Source: Aurelia coerulea
Taxonomy: Eukaryota > Cnidaria > Scyphozoa > Semaeostomeae > Ulmaridae
Reading direction: 5' to 3'
Length of the DNA: 64,000 nucleotides
Assembly (NCBI GenBank): GCA_039566865.1
Contig: CM076943.1
Location: forward strand, 36,216,663 to 36,280,662
Shown here: piece after piece, positions 13,219 through 22,207 of the stretch
Layout: every line of letters starts with the position of its first letter
How positions within the stretch are numbered: position 1 is the stretch's first letter
The notes under the pieces: generated by a model
Told to the model about the DNA's origin: nothing
Database searches by the model: none
What the model saw: the letters and a program-made list of their open reading frames with translations, nothing else
Program-made: the position numbers and the translations under genes

Positions 13219-14283
13219 GTTCTAATGTTTCCAAGAATAGTTGCTTTCAACATTTAATTAATCGATGTTTGTTGATGCAGTAAAGCTAAAATAAGACTTA
13301 ATGTCTATAGTAATGTTTCCAAGAATGGTTGCTGCTGCACTAATATAGTGCTATAAAAGAAGTAGCTGGCAGAACTAAAGTTTTAAAGAAAGATGAGCTC
13401 AAAACTCTTTATGATACAAATTTTCGCTAATAAAGTGCGTTAATCCTCCCCTTTTGTGTTTATATTTTGTTTTCTTTGAGAAAATTAACATTTAATTAAT
13501 CGATGATTGTTGATGCAGTAAAGCTTAACTAAGACATAATATCTATAGTAATGTTTCCAAGAATGGTTGCTGCAGCACTAATAGAGTGCTATAAAAGAAT
13601 CAGCTGGCAGAACTAAAATTTCAAAAAAAGATCAGCTCAAACTCTTTATAATACGAATTTTCGCTAATAAAGTGCGTTAATCGACACTTTTTGTGTTTAT
13701 ATTTGTTTTCTTTGAGAAAATAAACATTTAATTAATCGATGTTTGTTGATGCAGTAAAGCTAAAATAAGACATAATGTCTATAGTAATGTTTCCAAGAAT
13801 GGTTGCTGCAGCACTAGTATAGTGCTATAAAAAAAATAGCTGGCAGAACTAAACTTTTAAAGAAAGATGAGCTCAAAACTCTTTATAATACGAATTTTCA
13901 CTAATAAAGTGCGTTAATCCTCCCCTTTTGTATTGATATTTTGTTTTCTTTGAGAAAATAAACATTTAATTAACCGATGTTTGTTGATGCAGTAAAGCTG
14001 AATAAAGAAAGAAACTAAATAAAGAACTAATGTCTATAGTAATGTTTCCAAGAATGGTTGCTGCAGCACTAATATAGTGCTATAAAAGAAGTAGCTAGCA
14101 GAACTAAAATTTTAAAGAAAGATCAGCTCAAAACTCTTTATGATACGAATTTTAGCTAATAAAGTGCGTTAATCCAAACTTTTTGTGTTTATATTGTATT
14201 TTCTTTGAGAAAATAAAACATATAATTAATCGATGTTTGTTGATGCAGTAAAGCTAAAATTAGACTAAAGAAAGTACTAATGT

Positions 14284-14363
14284 CTATATTATATTTATTA
14301 ATTTATTAATTTATATTTTTATTATTAATTTAAATAATTAATTTATGTAATTTTATATTTTAT
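14284..14363 (+). repeat. 80-bp AT-rich insert (copy 11)
   Basis: Insert plus deletion junction, with the TATATTTTATG variant. It is 1,145 bp after the preceding insert, as in the other two blocks. Confidence 0.9.
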
Positions 14364-15205
14364 GTTCTAATGTTTCCAAGAATAGTTGCTTTCAACATTT
14401 AATTAATCGATGTTTGTTGATGCAGTAAAGCTAAAATAAGACTTAATGTCTATAGTAATGTTTCCAAGAATGGTTGCTGCTGCACTAATATAGTGCTATA
14501 AAAGAAGTAGCTGGCAGAACTAAAGTTTTTAAGAAAGATGAGCTCAAAACTCTTTATGATACAAAGTTTCGCTAATAAAGTGCGTTAATCCACACTTTTT
14601 TGCGTTTATATTTTGTTTTCTTTGAAAAACTAAAAATTTAAATAACCGATGTTTGTTGATGCAGTAAAGCTGAAATTAGACTAAAGAAGGAACTAATGTC
14701 TATAGTAATGTTTCAAAGAATTGTTGCTGCAGCACTAATATAGTGCTATAAAATTTTGTAGCTGGCAGAACTAAAGTTTTAGAGAAAGATGTGCTCAAAA
14801 CTCTTTATAATACGAATTCTAGATAATAAAGTGCGTTTATCCACACTTTTTGTGTTTATATTTTGTTTTCTTTGAGAAAATAAACATTTAATTAACCGAT
14901 GTTTGTTGATGCAGTAAAGCTGAATAAAGAAAGAAACTAAAGAAAGAACTAATGTCTATAGTAATGTTTCCAAGAATGGTTGCTGCAGCACTAATATAGT
15001 GCTATAAAAGAAGTAACTAGCAGAACTAAAATTTTAAAGAAAGATCAGCTCAAAACTCTTTATGATACGAATTTTAGCTAATAAAGTGCGTTAATCCAAA
15101 CTTTTTGTGTTTATATTTTATTTTCTTTGAGAAAATAAAACATATAATTAATCGATGTTTGTTGATGCAGTAAAGCTAAAATTAGACTAAAGAAAGTACT
15201 AATGT

Positions 15206-15285
15206 CTATATTATATTTATTAATTTATTAATTTATATTTTTATTATTAATTTAAATAATTAATTTATGTAATTTTATATTATAT
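15206..15285 (+). repeat. 80-bp AT-rich insert (copy 12)
   Basis: Insert plus deletion junction. It is the last insert before the first transposon. Confidence 0.9.
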
Positions 15286-15928
15286 GTTCTAATGTTTCCA
15301 AGAATAGTTGCTTTCAACATTTAATTAATCGATGTTTGTTGATGCAGTAAAGCTAAAATAAGACTTAATGTCTATAGTAATGTTTCCAAGAATGGTTGCT
15401 GCTGCACTAATATAGTGCTATAAAAGAAGTAGCTGGCAGAACTAAAGTTTTAAAGAAAGGTGAGCTCAAAACTCTTTATGATACAAATTTTCGCTAATAA
15501 AGTGCGTTAATCCTCCCCTTTTGTGTTTATATTTTGTTTTCTTTGAGAAAATAAACATTTAATTAACCGAAGTTTTTTGATGCAGTAAAGCTTAAATTAG
15601 ACTGAAGAAAGAACTAATGTCTAAAGCAATGTTTCCAAGAATGGTTGCTGCAGCACTTATATAGTGCTATAAAAGAAGTAGCTGGCAGAACTAAAGTTTT
15701 AAAGAAAGATGAGCTCAAATCTCTTTATAATACAAATTTTAGCTAATAAAGTGCGTTAATCCACACTTTTTTGTGTTTATATTTTGTTTTCTTTGAAAAA
15801 GTAAACATTTAAATAACCGATGTTTGTTGATGCAGTAAAGCTAAAATTAGACTGAAGAAAGAACTAATGTCTAAAGCAATGTTTCCAAGAATGGTTGCTG
15901 CAGCACTTATATAGTGCCATAAAAGAAG

Positions 15929-16190
15929 CACGCGCTATAGGAGACAGAGTAATTTGGATGTTTTAATTAATAACGATATTTCAATTTACCTTCTGCCACT
16001 TGTTGTTACTTTGCTTGAAAATCCTCCTATTTCTTCCACGCTGTATTGTGGCTTCCATTTTGTTTTTTTCGAACTGACTGTACGGCTTCCTCCCGCCCAG
16101 TGGTAAGTGAGGCCAATTGCGCAGCCTCCGCCATCTCAAGCCCAGAGCAGTGGTCCAGAGAGAGAAAGAGTGGGTAAGAGGTCGAAGACC
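15929..16190 (+). repeat. Left terminal inverted repeat of insertion 1
   Basis: 262 bp that are the reverse complement of the right end, reading to GTCGAAGACC at the inner border. The one difference I saw is CCGCCATCTC here against the complement of GATGGTGGAG on the right. The repeat carries an outward-facing start codon and reading frame. Confidence 0.92.
16027..16134 (-). other. Outward-facing 35-codon ORF in the left TIR
   Basis: On the minus strand, an ATG in GAGATGGCGGAG context opens a frame beginning MAEAAQLASL and ending NTAWKK, pointing out of the element into the satellite. A second ATG at 16058 in another frame runs to a possible splice donor (AAAAG/GTAAAT, exon end 15990). The right TIR has the same arrangement with A2 changed to V. 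It could be the 5' end of a captured gene or chance coding capacity in a promoter region. No function is assigned. Confidence 0.35.
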
Positions 16191-16239
16191 CGGCTTTTGA
16201 TTGGCTTTCGTTAAACGTTCGTAACATTTGAACAATCGT

Positions 16240-16269
16240 GGCCCTAGCTGCGACGTCACAGCTAGGGCC
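16240..16269. promoter_or_regulatory. Perfect 11-bp inverted repeat around a CRE-like core
   Basis: GGCCCTAGCTG, 8 bases (CGACGTCA), then CAGCTAGGGCC. It sits between the left TIR and the first exon, about 130 bp before the start codon. The core matches the CRE palindrome TGACGTCA at 7 of 8 positions. It may be a transposase or transcription-factor binding site; that role is inferred. Confidence 0.6.
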
Positions 16270-16349
16270 AGCAGAACGGCTTACAAAACGGGGGACTGTG
16301 TTATGTACTGTGACCTCATTTGAAGGTGCGAAAGTGAGGTTTTTTAAAA

Positions 16350-16378
16350 GGCGGGAATACTTAAAAAGTTTTTGGCGC
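16350..16378 (+). promoter_or_regulatory. Two E2F-like sites just upstream of the transposon gene
   Basis: GGCGGGAA at 16350-16357 and TTTGGCGC at 16371-16378 both match the E2F consensus (TTTSSCGC or its complement). The second ends 19 bp before the ATG at 16398. Two full matches this close to the start suggest S-phase-linked expression. No clear TATA box is seen. Confidence 0.5.
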
Positions 16379-16397
16379 TCGTTTCAAGATAACCAAA

Positions 16398-19300
16398 ATG
16401 GCTGGATTGAAGAAACATATTTACAGGTGAGTAAAGATTGTGTTTCTATAAACTTTACTATTTCTGTTGTTTAGTATTATGCGATAAAGGCTGAGACTTT
16501 GTTAATTATACACACATAAGGGTAGTACAATTTAAAGAGCTAATGAGGCGGACATTTTGCTAATTTTGCTTATAAAAGTCACAGCGAATCAAACACAACA
16601 TGAAAGTTTAGGTAAACTATATATTATAGTAGTCCAACCATTTTACTAGGGCTGGCAGCATGCTTTGAGCATTTGCCTCCCTTCAATAATGAATCGATAG
16701 AGACTGGCAAAAGAAGCTTTTAGGAAAGGATCATAAGGGCTTTGAGCATTTTGAAGATGGAGACCAATTCCCACGGGGGGTTGGGGGCACTCTGGTATAT
16801 TTAGGGTAGGGGTGCTCAGGTAACTTTTTGGGTCTAACATTTCGGCAAGGGATATCTTTTTGGGTTAATGATTTGTACAGTTATATTTTGGGCTCTTGAT
16901 ATTCTGGCTTACTTTTTGGGTCTCAAATATGGGGAAAATAGAAAAATTAGGAAAAATATAATTTACAAGCGAAATTAAAATCAAGTAGCATTGCTAAAAT
17001 AAAAAACCTTGAATATCCAAATACAATACAGAGAAATCTAATAAGTTAGGGAACTTTCCTACATATTGAAGATACTGATTTCAGAACGTTTAGGTATGTA
17101 GGATCAGAAAAATTATTTTTGTGGTTCTAATTTCATGCTAGAAATTATTTTTTTGGTTGATGCATTGTACCCAGCCTGAGCACCCATATCTCCTATACCT
17201 GAGTACCCCCCCCCCCTCTGGGGACCAATTTTCAAAATTGAACCATTGCTTGGACAACTATATGCAAGCTTGATACCCATAATTCATCTTGCAAATTCTA
17301 ATTCATCTTGCAAATTCTAATTCATCTTGCAAATTCTAATTCATCTTGCTTGTGCTAGATTCTCCATTGATCAGAGATCCCCATTTATGCAATATTCTGC
17401 AATCATGAACTCACACAACATCTCAAAATAGTTTTAGAAATTTAAACTTTGCTACTTTCTGCAGAGATCACTTGAAAATCATAGAGGATCTATTCAAACC
17501 CAGTCCCAATGAAGAAATCCCAGTTTCAACTGCATTTACATTTTTCAATGAAAGAGTTCAGCATGACAGTTTGAGTGTGGTTCCAGAAAATGTATTTGGT
17601 GGTTTGATGCAGATGGTTTTTTCTGGACAAATTGTAAGGAAAAAGAAAAGAACAACAGATGGGAATGGAGCAAACAGAATATGTAAATTTGATCTTATCT
17701 ATCTCAATTGATCAAGTAATTTTTCACAAGGCTTTATGTCAAACAAGAAACAATTGGTTCAGATAATCAATCTCTTCAATCAAGTTTCAGATTTAGGTCA
17801 AAATGCATTTGTCATGCTGCCAAACAATTATTGCCTTAAATTTTGTTTCATTATTTGCCAATAGTCATATCATAGGACCCCATGTGTGTTAATTTCAACA
17901 GGGAGTGGAGAAGTGACTTCAATGTAACATTTTGGAAATAGAAATATGCTTTTTGAAAAGGCATATCCTACATTTTGTATTTGGGACAGCCAGAATCCTG
18001 TTTTATTTGAGTATGCAATATTTCTAGACTTTTTTAGAGGTATCACTTTGAAGAATTCAAACTGAAACTGAAACTGAAACTTTTCATTCACAGCAATAAA
18101 CTTAGTACATTGTGTTAGATAAAAGAACCGCTAATTAAGATACATATAAAAAATTACATACAATGGATATACAGTTCAATAAAATTTGCTGCCGGACATA
18201 TGGAAAGAACTCACAAGGAGCTATCTAGGCCATATGCCCGATTTGGCGTGTGTAGAAAGCGTGCATTTTTTCTTTTGTAAACGAAAAGAAGGTTTAGAAA
18301 CTGTAACAATACGAATAAGAAAATATTAGTAGGTTAGTATTGTTAGTAGTGTTCAACATGAAAAATACGGTAGTGCGGTTAGTGCACTAAGAAAGCTGAA
18401 GTCTTCAAAGTGATACCTCTAATTATATGGAAGTCATTGGGAGCTGAAAATCATACCTCAAAATGTATTCCCTTGGACCCAGGGGGGTACTCAGGTATAT
18501 TTAGGATAGGGGTGCTCAGGCTGGGGTGCAACGCATCAACCCAAAAAAATAATTTTTCGCATGAAAACAGACCCAAAAAAATTATTTCTCCGACCATACA
18601 GACCCTAAAGTTATAAAGTCAGTATCTAAAATCAGCTAAAAATTGCTGTAACTGATTAGATCTCTCCTAATGTATTTGGATATCCAAGTTTTTTTATATC
18701 ATAATGTTACATGATTCTAATTTTGCTTCTAAATAATATTTTTTCGCAATCTTTTTACTTTTTTTTCTCAAATTTGAGACCAAAAAATGTAAGCCAAAAT
18801 TTTAGGAACCCAAAAAATAACTGTACAAATGACTGACCCAAAAAAATAATCTTTGCCTAATTTTTAGACCCAAAAAAGTAACCTGAGCACCCCTATCCTT
18901 AATATACCAGAGTAACCCCTCTGGGCCCTTGGATAAAAGTGCATCAGATAATGGCTTATCTCATACTTGTATGTATTCTCTAATTCTCCTTTAAACCTGG
19001 GTAGAGGACAAACAATGTTTGGACGTTTGATATCTTCTTTGCAAACTAGAGTTATGTGGACGTTTGAATATATATTTCGAAATTTCATTTTCTGCAATAA
19101 TGGTATTCTAAAGAATGCAAGCTAAATAAATGAATTAGTTGGGGATCAGGGGAGAAACATCACAAAAGTTCTCACTTTTACAAAACAATTTACACTGCCT
19201 GAATCTCACGTCTATTGGCCAGCTATTGGTCATTACAAAGAAATTGGAAAGCCAATGTATATTTGTTATTTTCATAAGAAATCTAGCAAGGCATTCTTTG

Positions 19301-20140
19301 ATGTCAGCAATAGACATAGCAAGTGACAAATTGTCCTCGAAGGTGGTTTAGAAACTTCTTTCTTTGATGTTTTCAGATTGTTACTTTGGTGTTACTGTCA
19401 ATGGAATCCAATGTAGTGATGAAAGGCGAAGGAAGAATAGAGTACCTCTTGGTGATGTGGCAAACAAGCAAAGGCAATCAAGAACTGGCGTTGTTGGCGT
19501 TGCTAATGAACAAAAACTGGATCATAGAACCTTGAATATTGTATGTGTTGATATCTTGGAGAAAACGGGTTTGAGTCTGTGGAAAGTTATTACTGAATGC
19601 AATTCAACAACCTTGCTCAGTAACATGCCCTTTAAAATCGATGGTTTTGCAATTTTCAAAACAATAACTATTTATCCCGGACTCAATTTCTCCGTCTCTA
19701 TTGGTAACATGAAGTGTGATTTAAAGGCAATTAGTGAAGATCTTCCTCCAGTCCTGTCAACAGATGGATCCCTTCTGCATGTTGTTCGCATCGTTGGTAA
19801 TGGTGGAATGTGTTTGGGTTGTGATAATGTAGCGTATGTGAGTTTTGAGAAGGAGGTTTTTGGTCACGATGGTAATGTAAGTGGCACTGCAAGGATGGTA
19901 TCAGATGGACTCTCTGATAGAAAGGTTTACTTTTCAAACGCTTGTTTGGGTATTCTCCCCGTTGCTAAATTGGGAAAGGTTTGCGAGAATTGTTTAGTGC
20001 TTGATCGTTTGCTCAGGGTAAGGCTCCATAGAGCTCGTAACAAGGTTGATAGTTCTGCAATTTCTAACTCTACTGGCTTGTGCTATCTTAGCGCCAGCCA
20101 GCTTAGAACTCGACTGACCGACGAAAGAATTCTAGAATAA
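16398..20140 (+). CDS. Three-exon gene of insertion 1; unrecognised 336-residue protein, possibly a truncated transposon protein
   Basis: Proposed join: 16398-16426, 17465-17682, 19377-20140 (1,011 nt including stop). Borders are CAG/GTGAGT, CTGCAG/A, AT/GTAAAT and TTTTCAG/AT, and the frame stays open throughout, which supports the model. The protein starts MAGLKKHIYR. It has a basic patch near 67-72 (VRKKKR) and another at 99-104 (RRRKNR), either possibly nuclear-targeting. Two CxxC pairs (CLGC 228-231, CENC 285-288), with Cys272 between, look like zinc ligands. An Arg-rich helix follows at about 292-305, and the end (YLSASQLRTRLTDERILE) resembles the start of a coiled coil cut short. No DDE catalytic core is recognisable. 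An alternative donor after codon 66 (ATT/GTAAGG, 17634) puts exon 3 into a frame that stops after about 50 codons, so I prefer the longer model. E2F-like sites precede it, and both introns hold MITEs. Confidence 0.6.
16770..17222 (+). mobile_element. hAT-like MITE, copy 1, in intron 1 of the transposon gene
   Basis: A 453-bp element starting CCCACGGGGGG and ending CCCTCTGGG, with imperfect inverted repeats extending through TATATTTAGG and GGGGTGCTCAGG. The 8-bp target duplication GACCAATT lies at 16762-16769 and 17223-17230. An 8-bp duplication and CAGGG-type ends fit the hAT superfamily. The interior is AT-rich with repeated TTTTTGGGTC motifs and no coding capacity. It inserted after the host transposon existed, so it is a nested insertion. 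Confidence 0.88.
17281..17349 (+). repeat. 19-bp tandem repeat, 3.6 copies
   Basis: Units of AATTCATCTTGCAAATTCT at 17281, 17300 and 17319, and a partial unit at 17338. The copies are identical, so it is recent or homogenised. It lies in intron 1, just after the nested MITE. Confidence 0.95.
18059..18080 (+). repeat. AAACTG hexamer repeat matching an ISRE-like pattern
   Basis: 3.7 copies of AAACTG in intron 2 create overlapping GAAACTGAAAC, which fits the GAAANNGAAA pattern bound by interferon regulatory factors. A simple microsatellite would look the same. Confidence 0.5.
18478..18925 (-). mobile_element. hAT-like MITE, copy 2, inverted, in intron 2 of the transposon gene
   Basis: A 448-bp element with ends CCCAGGGGGGTACTC and the complement CCCAGAGGGGTTACTC, both continuing into GGATAGGGGTGCTCAGG. 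The 8-bp target duplication CCCTTGGA lies at 18470-18477 and 18926-18933. Its right end, read in reverse, matches the left interior of the copy in intron 1 (TTTTTGGGTCTAA, GTACAGTTAT, GGCTTAC), so the two belong to one family in opposite orientations. It is non-coding. Confidence 0.88.
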
Positions 20141-21337
20141 GAGTCAGTAGATTAGGGCTCATGCAGCATTGCATTTGTAAATGCCTCTCTAACAAAGTTA
20201 CCTTCATCTTAATCAACTTTTTGACTGCAAAAATAGATAATTTTTTGCTTCAATATGCATGGCTTATTCATGTGACAATATCAATGCAAAATGCAAGCCC
20301 TTTGTCAATAAGGAGGCTCAACTTCAAAATACGCAAAACCTTATTAGGGCCCAAAAAATTAGAAACCATTTAAGAAACTGTTAATACTAAAACACTGAAT
20401 GCGAAATTAAGAAACTTTCAGTCCTAAGTGCTGATCCAAGTTTCATATAAAAAGGTGTGTTGTAAATTTCCAATCACATCTAGATTTGAGATAGACTTAG
20501 GAGGTCCCAGTAATATTTCATTCAATAGAACTTGCATTTATCATTTATGATCAAAGTACACCATATTTGATATAGGAAATGAAATTATAAGACACTAGTC
20601 ATAGGGTGGCATAACTATTAAGAACATCTGGTATCAACACTTTTGAAAGTAGCTAAGAAACCTTTTAAAGGCATACTATACAGTGCAGGCATTGCGCAAA
20701 TTAACTTTACAACAATTCTTTATGATAAGAATTCTTAAGCCACATGACAGTCTGTAAATTTTTCTGAACAGAACTTTAGGCAGGAAAAGGAAAACCATGT
20801 TGATGTGTGCAAAGTCTGTACTGTAGAAGGTAAGCTTCACTTCAGTGGCGATACAAATTAATTATGTGATGATTATCTGACTCTGGTTATTGTTAAGTTC
20901 CACTGAACAAAATACATGACTCTTGTCCCCTCTTTGATCGAGTTACAAAGGGCTGATCCAAGTTTGCTTTGTAACTAAATTGTAAATGTATCCTCTTCAA
21001 ATGGTTCTTGATAGATGTGGCATTAACATTTTCAATGTCTAAGGTAGAATAGATACAAACTGCTGCAAGTTGTTACTGCAAATTGTTCTCTGCTGTAGAA
21101 ACAGGGCTTCCCTCCTGGTGATATTTTGTGTTTTTCATAAACATCTTCCAAATCCAAGGCAGCTCTGGCAGCTCATTATGTTCAGATTTCAATAATAACC
21201 ATAAATCATTTGCTGTTCAGTTAAATCTTAACTCCAATACTCGTAAAATTCTTTATCTTCTGTTTGGAAATCTGTTCAAAACCGGAGGAGGCCAGTGCGA
21301 CAGCAAATTTTGCAGATGAACGACTTCTGACGACGAC
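20141..21337. other. Transposon 3' region without a convincing gene
   Basis: About 1.2 kb downstream of the gene's stop codon. It has only short frames, no clear domain, and no AATAAA that I could find near the stop. It probably represents 3' untranslated or decayed sequence. A full-length relative may encode the missing part of the protein here or in the segment that follows. Confidence 0.5.
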
Positions 21338-21370
21338 GGCCCCTTCTAGGCCCCTTCTAGGCCCCTTCCA
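21338..21370 (+). repeat. 11-bp tandem repeat, 3 copies
   Basis: GGCCCCTTCTA occurs twice and then as GGCCCCTTCCA. The repeat also supplies pyrimidine-rich CCTTCTAG motifs that could act as splice acceptors for the following open segment. Confidence 0.9.
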
Positions 21371-21811
21371 CAAACAAAGGCCAAGAAAGATTGGTGGTTT
21401 GTTGAGAAACCTCACAATTCGAAATCGCTTGATGATCCATCCAACCATAGTGTGAAAGTCAAGTCTCCTGTGAATATTCTACAAAAGCTTGAAAGTTCAT
21501 TTTCTGAACTGAAAACAAGCAAACCAACCAAAAAAGTTCTTGAACGAACCCAACGAGACATCCATATTGAATCCGCCTTCTTTCTGGGTTTCTCTTTTTG
21601 TCGATTTGTGAGGCTGATATTTCTGGCAGCTTTTATATTGTTTTATTATATGGTCGTCCTTGTTCTGACGGGGGAGAAAGAGAGCTATCCTTTCTACAAA
21701 AGTCAACAATTTCTCTGGAATCCTTGGTCATCTCAGGCGGGATCTCGGGTCATCTATTGTCAGAAGCGTCAGAAGTCAGTGTGTTCCGGCATCCTGTCCG
21801 CCATCTTTTGA
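21350..21811 (+). pseudogene. Possible detached 3' exon of insertion 1 (uncertain)
   Basis: A 153-codon open stretch begins just after an in-frame TAG and a possible acceptor (CTTCTAG). Its first 70 or so residues are charged and look coding (KAKKDWWFVEKPHN at the start, later KKVLERTQRDIH), then a hydrophobic stretch of about 24 residues follows (around 21600-21670). No match to a known domain is recognised. It may be a remnant exon that no longer joins the upstream gene, or a chance ORF. The minus strand here also begins with AAGATGGCGG (21798-21807). Confidence 0.25.
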
Positions 21812-21945
21812 TCTAACTTATTGAGAGGAAACCCCCTGAAAATCTTTGACTTGATGCCTTGCGCAGCTTGAAAATGTTAGCGGGAATGTTACAAACGTCT
21901 TGCGAAAATTCGGCTCACTGTGAACAATGGAATCTATTGTCCCCA

Positions 21946-22207
21946 GGTCTTCGACCTCTTACCCACTCTTTCTCTCTCTGGACCACTGCTCTGGGCTTGA
22001 GATGGTGGAGGCTGCGCAATTGGCCTCACTTACCACTGGGCGGGAGGAAGCCGTACAGTCAGTTCGAAAAAAACAAAATGGAAGCCACAATACAGCGTGG
22101 AAGAAATAGGAGGATTTTCAAGCAAAGTAACAACAAGTGGCAAAAGGTAAATTGAAATATCGTTATTAATTAAAACATCCAAATTACTCTGTCTCCTATA
22201 GCGCGTG
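21946..22207 (-). repeat. Right terminal inverted repeat of insertion 1
   Basis: 262 bp, from GGTCTTCGACC inward to CTCCTATAGCGCGTG at the end. It mirrors the left TIR and is followed directly by the AAAGAAG target duplication. Confidence 0.92.
22002..22109 (+). other. Outward-facing 35-codon ORF in the right TIR
   Basis: Mirror of the minus-strand frame in the left TIR, beginning MVEAAQLASL. Another ATG at 22078 opens MEATIQRGRN, which runs through a possible donor AAAAG/GTAAAT (exon end 22146). Transcription would leave the element and enter the satellite. No product is assigned. Confidence 0.35.

Larger units (their letters stand above)
12330..15500 (+). repeat. Higher-order repeat block, copy C (approximate limits)
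   Basis: Collinear with copy A at about 7,159 bp: CTGAGTAAAG at 12853, inserts at 13139, 14284 and 15206. It shares with copy A, but not copy B, the variants TTTTGTATTGATATTTTG (6773 and about 13929) and GATACAAAGTTTCG (about 7400 and 14560). Copies A and C are therefore closest relatives in that stretch. Confidence 0.72.
1..15928 (+). repeat. Satellite array, segment 1 (about 238-bp monomers with higher-order structure)
   Basis: Head-to-tail AT-rich monomers, all in one orientation and continuing past the left edge. Landmarks in order are GATGAGCTC (or GATCAGCTC), an AATAAA-containing stretch, a T-rich stretch, ATCGATG, a variable purine linker, TTTCCAAGAATGG, the dyad GCACTAATATAGTGC and TATAAAAG. 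Linkers come in at least three lengths (a short AAATAAGAC form, an AAATTAGACTAAAGAAAG form and a CTGAATAAAGAAAG form), so monomers run from about 235 to 250 bp. This segment holds 12 of the 16 monomers with the AT-rich insert and three copies of a multi-kilobase higher-order block. It has no reading frame of note. It ends cleanly at the AAAGAAG target site of the first transposon. Confidence 0.97.
15929..22207 (+). mobile_element. Insertion 1: DNA transposon with 262-bp TIRs and a 7-bp target duplication, superfamily unassigned
   Basis: The element begins CACGCGCTATAGGAGACAGAG and ends with the exact reverse complement. The flanking satellite has AAAGAAG on both sides (15922-15928 and 22208-22214); removing the element and one copy restores the ordinary ATAAAAGAAGTAGC of the monomer, so the insertion is clean. 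The interior is richer in G+C than the satellite and carries a spliced gene (start codon at 16398), two nested MITEs and small tandem repeats. Long TIRs suggest a Mutator-like element, while a 7-bp duplication is short for that group and would also fit P- or Dada-type elements. No catalytic transposase domain is recognisable, so this copy may be non-autonomous. TIR divergence is low (one mismatch seen, 16133 region against 22005 region), suggesting a fairly recent insertion. Confidence 0.93.

Noticed and set aside
1..15928. A CENP-B box or other known centromere motif in the satellite
   Set aside because: No match to the CENP-B box pattern was seen in the monomer; centromeric identity cannot be claimed from sequence alone.
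16238..16474. 78-codon plus-strand ORF over the start of the transposon gene
   Set aside because: It lies in another frame from the spliced model, covers the hairpin and control region, and runs through the splice donor; nothing in it looks like a protein family.
19731..19937. 68-codon minus-strand ORF opposite exon 3
   Set aside because: Complement of well-supported coding sequence, with biased His/Pro-rich composition typical of a shadow frame.
15929..22207. Assignment of insertion 1 to the P-element superfamily
   Set aside because: CA-starting ends and a 7-bp duplication are suggestive, but there is no THAP or P-transposase signature in its protein, and 262-bp TIRs are unusual for that group.
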